Positions 1 through 9,073 of a DNA stretch of 64,000 bases are shown here, in pieces. Source of the DNA: Thalassotalea atypica (GTDB lineage Bacteria; Pseudomonadota; Gammaproteobacteria; Enterobacterales; Alteromonadaceae); contig NZ_AP027364.1 of NCBI RefSeq assembly GCF_030295975.1, positions 2,356,001 through 2,420,000 on the forward strand, read 5' to 3'. A model generated the notes under the pieces. That model saw nothing but the letters and a program-made list of their open reading frames with translations. It was not told the DNA's origin and did not search any database. Every line of letters begins with the position of its first letter. Within the stretch, counting starts at the first letter, position 1. The translations under genes were made by a program, and so were the position numbers.

Positions 1-264
1 CCCATGAAAAACAGCAAAGGCAGTTACACAATTCCTTTTTTCGTCTGTTGAAAAAGATTTTAACTCATAACGACCATCAGGGATCGGCGTTAAAAGTCCT
101 TTCATCCACTCTGTGTAACCTTCGATGCTATTTATATCTGCTAATGCTGCTGCTTGTGCTGAAAAGGTAGCACTAGGGTGACAATATTCTTTACACGCTA
201 CCCAGCCCTTTCCTGTTTCACAGGCATCAAAAAACATTTCACCAATTTTTGTGATCGTACTCAC
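1..264 (-). CDS. NTF2/SnoaL-like protein, C-terminus cut by window edge
   Basis: An open frame of 88 codons runs off the left edge. It starts with GTG at 264, preceded by GGAG at a 7-nt spacing; the only nearby ATG is followed directly by a stop. The protein has a short N-terminal helix, then segments of the type ATFSAQA, YTEWMKGL and PDGRYELKSF, and an FAVFHG strand at the cut. These resemble small alpha+beta-barrel NTF2/SnoaL-like proteins (about 130-150 aa), so roughly a third is missing. Family members include ester cyclases, isomerases and many proteins of unknown function. The family call is by pattern only, and substrate and pathway cannot be inferred. Confidence 0.6.
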   Translation of the reverse strand, partial: MSTITKIGEMFFDACETGKGWVACKEYCHPSATFSAQAAALADINSIEGYTEWMKGLLTPIPDGRYELKSFSTDEKRNCVTAFAVFHG

Positions 265-819
265 ATGATATCTCCATCAAATGAATTTAAGCTTTATTAC
301 TATAGTCCAAGGTACGGGTTTAAACACATAGCACCCCACTCACGGGTAAAAACTTGGTACATTGGCGTTATTCATTTTGGGTGAAAGCCTATTCAACACA
401 GACTCTATAGAAGAGTGTAGTACCGCTCAAATTCTTGTGCTTAACGCTCAAGTGTAGTGACCAATTCAATTTTCATGACAGACTGTAAACTCAAAGGAAT
501 AAAAGTATCGAAAGGGTTCAAGTAAGCAATTTGAACGGCTAACGAATGATATGCCCCCCCACCCATCACCTTTAGCTGACGAGCGTGTCATAGTGAGGTT
601 GAAATAAACTTCAAATATAAGGAGTCTATATCCCTAGAATAAAAACCATTGGCCGACAATTTAGGTAATAGGCGTCAAGTTAGTTTTCAGTATTCATAGA
701 GTTGATGAATATGGTAAGCCTAAATATTGAATAAAAATAACCTATAAGAACAACCTGTTATAAAGATATTTTAGTGATTACAACGAACTCGACACATCTT
801 TAACTACTTGAGCAACTGT
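265..819. other. Non-coding gap, no recognised element
   Basis: About 550 bp without a supportable gene. It contains a 7-C homopolymer near 556-562. A plus-strand open frame at 178-384 overlaps the GTG-started gene antisense and looks like chance. No RNA gene, strong terminator or insertion-sequence end was seen. Confidence 0.4.
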
Positions 820-1512
820 TTATTTTGTCGGTAAAACCACATCAAATACCAGCCCTAAGGTCGCCATATAAACCAAATAGACTAGTAGAGACTTAAAGGC
901 TGTGACAAGCCAAGACGCCTGATACATGGTTTTAAACGCCTTTGGAAAATACCAAAGTAAATATAATAAGAGTGGTGCCTGTAGCGCTATAAATAATATG
1001 TGTTGCCTTTCCAATACCTCCAGCGGGCCAATTAAAATCAAAACCAAATAGCCGACACTATGAATGTGCAGGGAAAAAACGATGTTGGATACCAGGTAAC
1101 TGCTTGGATACATTGCCTTTACATAAAGAGCAAACAGAGGGAACAACACGAACATTGCTTTAGAATAAAGATCTATTGAAGATGCTGAATAACCCTCCTG
1201 ACCGGTGAAAACCTGCTGAAAACTGGAAAACAGTAGAAAAAATATAACGCTGATCACCAAATAAAGCCGCAGAGGAGGCGTATATTTCGTCTGCATCCCA
1301 AGATCATACTCATATGATGCGAGCCCTGGTTTGGTGAATAGAGTTTTTAAAGTGAGCGACAAGCGTCCGTCAATATCCAAAAGCTCATGCATTGCTTCTT
1401 TTACAAACGGAATAAAAGGTTGGCGATTGCTTTTGGTACTCTGCCCACAAGTTGAACAATACTTAGCGTTTTCTGTGAGAATAGTTTGGCAATTTCTACA
1501 GTTGAGTTGCAT
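820..1512 (-). CDS. DUF3667 zinc-ribbon membrane protein
   Basis: This 230-aa protein opens with a treble-clef-type zinc ribbon (Cys5, Cys8, Cys19, Cys22). The DUF3667 signature follows: a HELLDIDGRLSLTLKTL-like stretch, KPGLASYEYDLG, then YTPPLRLYLVISVIFFL leading into the first membrane helix. About five hydrophobic segments fill the C-terminal two thirds, so it should be an inner-membrane protein with a cytoplasmic metal-binding head. The ATG start is sound because the zinc ribbon normally sits at the extreme N-terminus. The molecular role of the family is unknown. An unrecognised membrane-protein gene lies 17 bp upstream in the same direction, so the two are probably co-transcribed. Confidence 0.8.
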   Translation of the reverse strand: MQLNCRNCQTILTENAKYCSTCGQSTKSNRQPFIPFVKEAMHELLDIDGRLSLTLKTLFTKPGLASYEYDLGMQTKYTPPLRLYLVISVIFFLLFSSFQQVFTGQEGYSASSIDLYSKAMFVLFPLFALYVKAMYPSSYLVSNIVFSLHIHSVGYLVLILIGPLEVLERQHILFIALQAPLLLYLLWYFPKAFKTMYQASWLVTAFKSLLVYLVYMATLGLVFDVVLPTK

Positions 1513-1529
1513 ATCAGTTTACAGTCTCT

Positions 1530-2060
1530 TCACTTTGTCTGCTTGTATGGATAATAAACCCACCAAACACCAAATAATGGAAATATAATTAATAATGACG
1601 TTTGACCAAATAATTTATAAACTTTCCAAAACTCCAATCCTGCGAACATATAAACAACATAATTAAGTAGTGATAAGGTTATAAAGAATGAAATTAAAAT
1701 TTTATTAAACTTTATCCAAACACTATTATTAAGGCTCAAGCGGTACCCCAAAAAAACATAAGGTAATCCTTTGTTTTGGACTAACGCGAACAAACTCAAA
1801 ACAATAGCAATGCTTGCCCACACAATTGTCGGTTTAAAGCTAGTATATGCAGTACCATCTAACAAACCGAATTGATTATCCAAAGTTGCTGATAGAATCA
1901 ACAATACAACAAGCGAAACTAAGTAACGCCAATACATTCCCCACAATTTGAGAAATCTCTGATAATTTATTTTAAAAATATAACGCCGCGTTAAGAGAAA
2001 AAACAGTTGGCTTAAATTAAGCGAAGAAGGAGAAAAAAGCCAACTGTTTTTGTCCTGCAT
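1530..2060 (-). CDS. Unrecognised membrane protein, 176 aa
   Basis: I do not recognise this protein. It has an amphipathic, basic N-terminal ~45 residues followed by about four hydrophobic helices (roughly residues 45-60, 78-95, 118-138 and 150-168) and a short Lys-rich tail. There are no cysteine clusters or catalytic-looking motifs. It lies directly upstream of the DUF3667 gene in the same direction with a 17-bp gap, which suggests a two-gene unit. The ATG has only a weak purine-rich stretch in front, so the start is uncertain. It is more AT-rich than the housekeeping genes nearby, which fits recent acquisition or relaxed constraint, but that is an impression and not a measurement. Confidence 0.6.
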   Translation of the reverse strand: MQDKNSWLFSPSSLNLSQLFFLLTRRYIFKINYQRFLKLWGMYWRYLVSLVVLLILSATLDNQFGLLDGTAYTSFKPTIVWASIAIVLSLFALVQNKGLPYVFLGYRLSLNNSVWIKFNKILISFFITLSLLNYVVYMFAGLEFWKVYKLFGQTSLLIIFPLFGVWWVYYPYKQTK

Positions 2061-2092
2061 AATTTTCTTATCTTTTTATTTTGAAAGCGTCT

Positions 2093-2364
2093 ATCAGGGA
2101 CTGTTGATCTTTGTTTTTAATTTCTGCAATAGGCAATTTTTATTGAAAGCAAAGCAGAATGAAGGTAATTTGGTTATTCCAAATAAGTAAATTCTAATGT
2201 AGCTAGCGATAAAAATAGCCATTGCCTATAGGGCTGAGGTTAAAATTGATTTACTCTTCGTTAAAAATTGTTGGTTTAGATGACTAAACGGCACAGTTTC
2301 TGCCTTAATTAAAGCGATTTTATTACTCAGCAGAATTAATAAACAAAGATCAACAGCCCCTAAT
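2093..2364. repeat. MITE-like element with ~30 bp terminal inverted repeats
   Basis: The left end (from 2097) and the reverse complement of the right end (back from 2360) share GGG(A/G)CTGTTGATCTTTG and stay about 85-90% identical for 30 bp, both reaching a TTCTG. Similarity continues 4 bp outward (ATCAGGG versus ATTAGGG). A second, inner inverted pair (AATAGGCAAT near 2130, ATTGCCTATA near 2221) adds secondary structure. The interior has no transposase frame. Matched ends around a short non-coding core are the mark of a miniature element mobilised in trans. I could not define a convincing target duplication. Confidence 0.7.
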
Positions 2365-2429
2365 CTAACGGCCGTGACTCCCCCGTTGATAACTTCTAGA
2401 TTTAATATAGCCAGAAAGTCAGGAGACTT

Positions 2430-2699
2430 TTATCCCACTTTGTTAGTCAAAAGGTTTAGGGTGGATTTACCATTTATTATGTCGCTAAAAAGCCACATTG
2501 AACTCCCTGAGGTACCATAAGAAATTAACCCTGCACAATAAACAGTACGTCCGTTTTTAGTTCCTGATGAAAACGGGTTGCCGGAAAGAATAACTATTCC
2601 TATATCTTTTGTTGGCAAACCATTTTTGATATTTGGATCTGAAACTTGCTGACTGTTGTCTGTCAGCCCATACCTAATTACGACGGTAAAATCGGTCAG
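2430..2699 (-). pseudogene. Possible gene remnant, 89 codons, no proper start
   Basis: The frame is open from just after a TGA at 2700-2702 to a stop at 2430, but contains no ATG near its beginning; the first possible start is a TTG at 2618 without a ribosome site. The translation has real-protein character: a DFTVVIRYG strand-like start, a Gly/Ser/Asn-rich middle with a single Cys (VYCAGLISYG), and a TLNLLTNKVG end. It sits right beside the MITE-like element. It could be the C-terminal fragment of a lost surface or pilin-like protein. I do not recognise the family, and it could also be a chance frame. Confidence 0.3.
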
Positions 2700-2757
2700 T
2701 CAAATATGAGCCAATACAGATTTTATTTATTCAATAGCGGCCCCAACAGGCCTATAA

Positions 2758-3765
2758 TTACAGCGCCTTTACAATGTCGCGAATTAAGTCTGGGCCTTCA
2801 TAAATGAAGCCACTATACAGCTGAACAACCGTTGCACCTGCCGCTAATTTCTCTTTCGCGTCTTCAACACTGTGAATACCTCCAACGCCCATGATCGGTA
2901 ATTTGCCATCAAGTGCTTTGGATAAAAGTTTGATCACCTCAGTGCTTTTTTGCGTTAATGGTTTACCGCTTAAACCGCCCATTTCATTGCCATGCTCTAA
3001 GTGCGCTACCTTGTCACGAGCCAAGGTTGTATTTGTCGCAATAACACCATCTATTTCATTTTTTATTAAGCATTGGGCGATATCCAAAATCTCTTCTTCC
3101 GTTAGATCCGGTGCAATCTTAACTGCGACAGGAACATAACTTCCGTGCTGTTCAGCAAGTAACTTTTGCTCAGCTTTAATGGCTGACAATAACTCATCCA
3201 ACGCTTCACCATATTGTAAAGAGCGCAACCCCGGCGTGTTTGGCGACGAAATGTTTATCGTAATGTAAGTTGCATGTTTATACACTTTACGCATACACGT
3301 GATGTAATCATCTTTGGCGTTTTCTTCAGGTGTGTCTTTGTTTTTACCAATATTGATCCCAACGACACCATCAAACTTCGCTTTTCGAATTTGGTCAACG
3401 AGATAGTCAACACCTTTATTGTTAAAGCCCATGCGATTGATTATGCCGTTCGCTTCTTTTAAACGAAACAAACGAGGAGTTTCATTGCCTGGCTGAGGAC
3501 GTGGCGTTACGGTACCCACTTCAACAAACCCGAAGCCCATACCTGTAAACGCATTGACACACTCTCCATTTTTGTCCAAACCGGCGGCAAGCCCAACAGG
3601 ATTAGGAAAAGTAATACCCATCATTTCAACAGGTTTGCTCGGCACTCGATTTTTATACATTAATGACAAAGGTGCCCCACCCATAGTTTTTAGGGACTTT
3701 ATCGTCACGTCATGGATTAGTTCGGGATCAAATTGAAATAATACTTTGCGAATAAGTGGATACAA
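2758..3765 (-). CDS. pyrD: Dihydroorotate dehydrogenase (quinone), class 2
   Basis: This enzyme oxidises dihydroorotate to orotate in pyrimidine synthesis and passes electrons through FMN to the quinone pool at the inner membrane. The 335-aa length matches the E. coli enzyme (336). The N-terminal [11 protein letters not shown] segment is the class-2 membrane-contact helix. FMN-site stretches [14 protein letters not shown] (from about residue 55) and GVGGI are present, and the catalytic Ser is 174 in [10 protein letters not shown]. The start is a TTG at 3765: AGGAG lies 7 nt upstream and the protein then aligns with other PyrD starts. The longer TTG start at 3780 would place this ribosome site inside the gene. 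It is separated from upstream gdhB by a strong terminator, so it probably has its own promoter. Confidence 0.97.
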   Translation of the reverse strand: MYPLIRKVLFQFDPELIHDVTIKSLKTMGGAPLSLMYKNRVPSKPVEMMGITFPNPVGLAAGLDKNGECVNAFTGMGFGFVEVGTVTPRPQPGNETPRLFRLKEANGIINRMGFNNKGVDYLVDQIRKAKFDGVVGINIGKNKDTPEENAKDDYITCMRKVYKHATYITINISSPNTPGLRSLQYGEALDELLSAIKAEQKLLAEQHGSYVPVAVKIAPDLTEEEILDIAQCLIKNEIDGVIATNTTLARDKVAHLEHGNEMGGLSGKPLTQKSTEVIKLLSKALDGKLPIMGVGGIHSVEDAKEKLAAGATVVQLYSGFIYEGPDLIRDIVKAL

Positions 3766-3802
3766 GACTGTACTCCTCAAGTCATTAATAAAAAGGTGGT
3801 AT

Positions 3803-3832
3803 AAAAAATCCCCGACTAAATCGAGGATTTTT
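3803..3832 (-). terminator. Intrinsic terminator after gdhB
   Basis: Arms AAAAATCC and GGATTTTT, with CGA/TCG pairing inside and a short loop, followed by a T-run on the minus strand. It lies between gdhB and pyrD and should end the gdhB transcript. Confidence 0.85.
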
Positions 3833-3854
3833 AACGATTACACTATTTTAACCC

Positions 3855-6800
3855 TTATTTGATTGGATCACTATGCAAACTTAGTAACATTAGCTCTCGA
3901 AGTGCAACCGAAAACTTAGCAAACTCATGATTTTGTGAGGTCCTAAATTCAGCAAGGATATGTTCCCATCGTTCTAAAGGCTGACCATTTTGTTCAAACC
4001 AAGTATCAAGTAATTGGTCAATATCTTTGCTTTTCGCATCGACTTTCAATGCTACGATAGTGATTGAGCGTTGCTGCCAATCTAACTCTTCTCTAAATGA
4101 AGCTCTTGCTAATGCTTGCCAATGGTTCGATACAGGTTGTTTTGTAATCTGATCTAGGAACCAGTGCAATGACAAACGTTCGCCTAATGCAAAATACAAT
4201 TCAGCAACAAATTCAATAGAACGACCGTCAGCATCAGCTATCTCAGCGATATCCATAATTGAGAATAAGGTGCTTAATTGAGAAATACGCGTTGCTATTT
4301 TCTTAGGCACGCCCGCATTAACCAAATCTGTCTCTACACGTATAAGGCCATCAACTTCTTCTTTGACCATAAACTTGTGTAAGTTTTTAGACATAGAATC
4401 AAATGTTGGACGGTAAAAATCGATGCTTTCTTGAATGCTTAACGCTTTATTACGGTGGCGCAAGAACCAACGAGTAGCGCGACGGACATTGCGGCGTAGC
4501 TGGAATAACATTTCAGTTTGAACGCTCGTTTGAATCTTATTATCTAGCGCTTCAATACCTTGCCAAATCATTTCCATTTCAAACACTTCACTGGCCATCG
4601 TATAACAATTAGCTATCTCGTGAACGGCTGCGCCTGTTTCTTCCTTCATGCGATTAACAAAGTTAAAACCCATGTCATTGCCAAGTTTATTCGCCAGTTT
4701 AGTGGCAATAATTTCCGCGCGAAGTGGATGCTCTTGCATTTGTGCCGAGTACTTTTCCTGCAATTGTTTAGGGAAAGCGCTGATCAACAAGTGATCATGG
4801 TAAGGGTTACTGGTTATTTCAGAACAAACCAAATCTTCCTTTAATACCATTTTGCTGTAGGCAAGAAGTACGGCAAGCTCTGGTCGCGTTAAGCCTTTGC
4901 CTTGTGCTAAACGCTCTGTGATTTCATCATCATTTGGAATGAACTCTAAGGCGCGATCTAATTTGCCTGCTCGTTCTAACTCATTAATAAAGCGAGTTTG
5001 CTCTTTCAATGAAGATGCACCACGCAAGGTGGTAATTGACAATGAATGCGTCTGACGATAACAATCTTCTAATACGATTTCAGAAACCTCATCGGTCATG
5101 TCGTACAATAATTGGTTACGTTGCTTAACCGTTAAATCGCCACTTTGTACTAAACCGTTAAGTAATATTTTGATGTTCACTTCATTATCTGAACAATCAA
5201 CACCACCGGCGTTATCTACAGCATCGGTATTCATGCGACCACCATTAGCTGTGTATTCGATACGGCCTAATTGAGTACAACCTAAGTTACCACCTTCACC
5301 GATAACTTTCGCTTGCAGCTCATTACCGTTTATACGTAGCGAGTCATTTGCTCTGTCGCCCACTTCCAAATGACTTTCTTTGGTTGCTTTAACGTAAGTA
5401 CCAATACCACCATTCCAAAGCAAATCAACCTTCATCATTAAAATAGCTTTGATCAAATCATTTGGCGCCATTGATTGCTTCTGCGTGCCAATCATTTTCT
5501 TGATTTGCGGCGTAAGCTTAATTGATTTAGCACTACGGCTAAATAAACCACCACCTTCAGAAATTAGATCTTTGTTGTAATCTTCCCAAGAGCACCCCGG
5601 TAGATTAAATAAGCGCTCACGCTCTTTATACGTTTTCGCCGCGTTTGGCTCTGGATCGATAAAGATGTGCATATGGTTAAAGGCAGCTTGCAAACGAATG
5701 TGCTTAGATAACAACATGCCATTACCAAACACATCCCCTGCCATATCACCAATACCTATTACGGTGAAATCAGTTGATTGACAGTCAATATCCATTTCGC
5801 GGAAATGTCTTTTAACAGACTCCCATGCACCTTTTGCTGTGATACCCATACCTTTATGGTCATAACCAACACTTCCACCTGAGGCAAATGCGTCGCCTAA
5901 CCAGTGGTTGTATTCATCTGATATTTCATTTGCGATATCTGAAAAAGTCGCTGTACCTTTATCAGCAGCAACAACTAAGTAGGCATCATCTTCATCGTGT
6001 CGAACCACATTAATAGGCGGTACAACTTCACCTTTAATAATGTTATCAGTAATGTCTAACAAGCCTCGAATAAAGGTACGGTAACATTCCTTACCTGCTT
6101 CAAATATTTCTTGTCGGCTACCGTCTTCTGGCAATTGCTTACAAACAAAGCCACCTTTCGCACCAACCGGAACAATTACAGTATTTTTAACTTGCTGTGC
6201 TTTTACTAGACCCAACACTTCAGTACGGAAGTCTTCTCGTCGGTCAGACCAGCGTAGACCACCACGCGCTACTTTTCCGCCACGTAAATGAACACCTTCC
6301 ACTTGCGGTGAATAGACAAATATCTCAAATTTAGGGATAGGTAATGGAATTTCAGAAATATTCTCAGGTAATATTTTAAATGAAATGTACGACTTTTCTT
6401 CACCAGCTGCGTTTGCTTGGAAGTAGTTTGTTCTAATGGTTGCGCTAATCATCTCAACGAAACGTCTGATGATTCTGTCATCATCTAAGTTTGCTACTCT
6501 ATCTAGAGAAGCCTCAATATCTTCCAATACTTTAGTTTGTGTTTTAGCGGCAACTTTCTTACCTGGCTCAAATCGTAGGTTAAATTGTTTGATCAACAAT
6601 TCAGCGATGTTTGGATAGCGAGCAAACGTATCTTCGATATAACTTTGGCTGAAAGTACCACCAATTTGTCGCTCATACTTAGCAAAAGCACGCAATATTG
6701 ATACTTCACGACCACCTAAACCAGCGCCTAAGATCAAACGGTTAAAGCCATCATCTTCTAAATGCCCCGCCCAAACTTTGGCAAAGGCATCTTGGAACAA

Positions 6801-8699
6801 CATCTGCACTTTTTCCAAATTAAATGTACGATCTCCGGTGAGCAACATCGAGAAATCAAGAATCCAACATGTTTCACCATCAGCCGTTCGCACTGCATAT
6901 GGGCTTTCACCAATGATACGAAGACCAAAGTTTTCAAGCATGGGTAATACGTCTGATAAATGCAGCGGTTCGCCTTTATGGAACAGCTTAAGTTTTACAA
7001 ATCGACTGTCCGCAGACTCTTCTTGTGGCTGATAAAACAACATCTCTAATTGGTTGTCATCAGCAAGCGCCTCCAGTTTTTCTATATCAACAATTGCAGT
7101 GCCCGGTAAAACTTCGTCTTTATATGACTGAGGGAAAATTGAATATTTACGGCCTAGCGCTTTTCCTAGAGATTCACCTTTGTGCGATTTTAATGCCGAG
7201 GCAAGTTTGTCGTCCCAACTTCTAGCGGCTTCATTTAAATTCTTTTCTATTTCTTTCACGTTTATATCCGCTTTGGTGTTGTCGACACGTACAATGTAAT
7301 GAGTTCTTGCTTGCACTGACTCTGAGAAATAAGTGGTAAACTCTACTTCTCTGGTCGTGCCAAACGCTTCTTGTAGTAAATTCTGAGTTTCTATACGTAA
7401 TTTAGTGTTGTAACGTTCACGGGGAACATAAACCATACAAGAATAGAAACGATTAAAGGCGTCACGGCGTACAAATAAACCGGAATAGTCACGCTCTTGC
7501 ATTTGTAAAATGCCTTTTACATTTTGCAAAAGCTCTTCTACGCTTGATTGCAAAATTTCGTCACGTGGGTATGTTTCTAAAATGTTGATCAGCGTTTTAT
7601 ACGCGTGGCTACCAATGGCAAAACCAGAAGACGAACATACATCTGAAACTTTCGATTTAATTAATGGAAGATCAAGAGCACTATTGGTGTAGTATGCTGA
7701 GCCAAATAAACCCACAAAACGCTCTTCACCGGTGACATTACCTTCATCATCAAACGTTTTAACGCCAATATAATCTAAGTGAGCTGGTCGATGTACGCGA
7801 GAACGGGAGTTAGTTTTTGTTAGAATAAGGAGGTTACTTCCTAACGCAACTTCTCTTGCAGATTCACTTAATGTTGATAACAAGCGTTGTTTAGTTCCTT
7901 TAGAGTTTTTCATTAACCCTAAGCTTGACTCTACATTAGCAGACAATGCCATATCACCTTTTAAGGTATCCACAGCGTATGAGCGATAGCCCATAATCGT
8001 AAAGTTGTTGTCAGCGACCCACTGTAAGAATTCTAACGCATCGTCTTTGTCTTGCTTTGAGCAAGGTACCTTAGCTTTTTTTAAATCGGTAATTATCGAG
8101 TTTAATTTCCCAAGCATAGGTTTCCAGTCTGTCACGGTTAAAGAGATGTCGCTCACAACTGAATGTAGCTCTTTGGTCAAGGTCTCAAGCACTTGTGCAT
8201 CGTCTTGACGATCAATCTCAATGAAAAATACCGTTTCAACGCTTGCGGATTTGATTGACTTATCTGTTGCGGATGACAGCTTAGATATATGCTTGTTTTT
8301 GTCTCTAACGATATTCATTGGACAGTTAAGCATTAGGTGTGGCGATAACCCTTGACGATTTAGTGCGATTCTTAACGAGTCCACCAAGAAAGGCATATCT
8401 CTAACAATCACCTCAACTACAGTATGACTTGATTTCCAGCCATGTTTAGAAACTTCAGGATTAAATACCTTAATCACCGGCGTATCATATTGATGGCCAT
8501 TAAGTGAATTCCAAAGGCTTAATGTAGCCCCGTATAAATCACTATCATTTCTATGAGCTAAATCTAAATTGGAAATGTTGCCATATAATAAATTTGCAAA
8601 CTGCTCAACCAAAGGGGCTGTGTCAGCTGGAACTTTTTGTTGAATAAATTTGGCTACATTTTTTAGTAGTACTGAGGGTAAACCGTCTACGAACGCCAT
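3855..8699 (-). CDS. gdhB: NAD-specific glutamate dehydrogenase, 180-kDa class
   Basis: This is a 1614-residue catabolic glutamate dehydrogenase that converts glutamate plus NAD+ to 2-oxoglutarate and ammonium in the cytoplasm, feeding amino-acid carbon into the TCA cycle. The length is exactly typical of the large class known from Streptomyces, Pseudomonas and Shewanella. The N-terminal half is the regulatory ACT-like region. The catalytic region begins near residue 815 with GGLRWSDRREDFRTEV; the substrate-binding lysine is in PVGAKGGFV near 846, and a dinucleotide-fold motif (GIGDMAGDVFGNGML) follows. A long helical C-terminal domain completes it. ATG at 8699 has AAGGA upstream. It is monocistronic: ~370 bp of non-coding DNA upstream and a terminator downstream. 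Allosteric control is usual in the family, but the effector cannot be read here. Confidence 0.97.
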   Translation of the reverse strand: MAFVDGLPSVLLKNVAKFIQQKVPADTAPLVEQFANLLYGNISNLDLAHRNDSDLYGATLSLWNSLNGHQYDTPVIKVFNPEVSKHGWKSSHTVVEVIVRDMPFLVDSLRIALNRQGLSPHLMLNCPMNIVRDKNKHISKLSSATDKSIKSASVETVFFIEIDRQDDAQVLETLTKELHSVVSDISLTVTDWKPMLGKLNSIITDLKKAKVPCSKQDKDDALEFLQWVADNNFTIMGYRSYAVDTLKGDMALSANVESSLGLMKNSKGTKQRLLSTLSESAREVALGSNLLILTKTNSRSRVHRPAHLDYIGVKTFDDEGNVTGEERFVGLFGSAYYTNSALDLPLIKSKVSDVCSSSGFAIGSHAYKTLINILETYPRDEILQSSVEELLQNVKGILQMQERDYSGLFVRRDAFNRFYSCMVYVPRERYNTKLRIETQNLLQEAFGTTREVEFTTYFSESVQARTHYIVRVDNTKADINVKEIEKNLNEAARSWDDKLASALKSHKGESLGKALGRKYSIFPQSYKDEVLPGTAIVDIEKLEALADDNQLEMLFYQPQEESADSRFVKLKLFHKGEPLHLSDVLPMLENFGLRIIGESPYAVRTADGETCWILDFSMLLTGDRTFNLEKVQMLFQDAFAKVWAGHLEDDGFNRLILGAGLGGREVSILRAFAKYERQIGGTFSQSYIEDTFARYPNIAELLIKQFNLRFEPGKKVAAKTQTKVLEDIEASLDRVANLDDDRIIRRFVEMISATIRTNYFQANAAGEEKSYISFKILPENISEIPLPIPKFEIFVYSPQVEGVHLRGGKVARGGLRWSDRREDFRTEVLGLVKAQQVKNTVIVPVGAKGGFVCKQLPEDGSRQEIFEAGKECYRTFIRGLLDITDNIIKGEVVPPINVVRHDEDDAYLVVAADKGTATFSDIANEISDEYNHWLGDAFASGGSVGYDHKGMGITAKGAWESVKRHFREMDIDCQSTDFTVIGIGDMAGDVFGNGMLLSKHIRLQAAFNHMHIFIDPEPNAAKTYKERERLFNLPGCSWEDYNKDLISEGGGLFSRSAKSIKLTPQIKKMIGTQKQSMAPNDLIKAILMMKVDLLWNGGIGTYVKATKESHLEVGDRANDSLRINGNELQAKVIGEGGNLGCTQLGRIEYTANGGRMNTDAVDNAGGVDCSDNEVNIKILLNGLVQSGDLTVKQRNQLLYDMTDEVSEIVLEDCYRQTHSLSITTLRGASSLKEQTRFINELERAGKLDRALEFIPNDDEITERLAQGKGLTRPELAVLLAYSKMVLKEDLVCSEITSNPYHDHLLISAFPKQLQEKYSAQMQEHPLRAEIIATKLANKLGNDMGFNFVNRMKEETGAAVHEIANCYTMASEVFEMEMIWQGIEALDNKIQTSVQTEMLFQLRRNVRRATRWFLRHRNKALSIQESIDFYRPTFDSMSKNLHKFMVKEEVDGLIRVETDLVNAGVPKKIATRISQLSTLFSIMDIAEIADADGRSIEFVAELYFALGERLSLHWFLDQITKQPVSNHWQALARASFREELDWQQRSITIVALKVDAKSKDIDQLLDTWFEQNGQPLERWEHILAEFRTSQNHEFAKFSVALRELMLLSLHSDPIK

Positions 8700-9073
8700 G
8701 GAGCTTTCCTTTTGGATAACACGCTTTGAATAATTGTTGTTTATGTTGACTGCACCAAATCAATAGCGAACCACTTGATTATTCTTGTTCAACACTTTTT
8801 ATTATTATTTGTTGAATTCTACTGAATAATTATTAGCTATATTTTGTTTGATTTATCAGCAAGTAATGTCTATTCCATTCAGAATAGACCATTGGCGGTA
8901 ATTTTATTAAGAAAGTAAGCTTAAAGCGAGGATTATTTTTTGGTAAGACCTGTTAGAAACAAAGGGTTAGCGCATTTAATCCGCATAGATTAAATCATTA
9001 TTCAGTCTCTATAAATAGAAAATGGCCTTTCGGCCATTTTCTCGATTATTTATTCAAGGAAAGTGATTACAAT
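8700..9073. other. Gap holding the gdhB promoter region
   Basis: No gene. The half nearest gdhB should contain its promoter; an inverted TTCAAC/GTTGAA pair (8788-8793 and 8811-8816) is the only symmetric signal and is weak. I could not choose a convincing -35/-10 pair. The other end holds the terminator of the MMPL operon. Confidence 0.4.
9018..9041 (-). terminator. Terminator of the DUF1302-MMPL operon
   Basis: Perfect 10-bp arms GAAAATGGCC/GGCCATTTTC with a 4-nt loop, 33 bp past the MMPL stop codon. The minus-strand tail is only moderately T-rich, so efficiency is uncertain. Confidence 0.75.

Noticed and set aside
178-384. Plus-strand 68-aa open frame
   Set aside because: Its first half is antisense to the better-supported GTG-started NTF2-like gene, and the product has no protein-like pattern or ribosome site.
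2415-2431. AAAGTC/GACTTT hairpin as a terminator
   Set aside because: Only 6 bp arms with a 4-nt loop and no convincing T-run for the minus-strand remnant; not listed.
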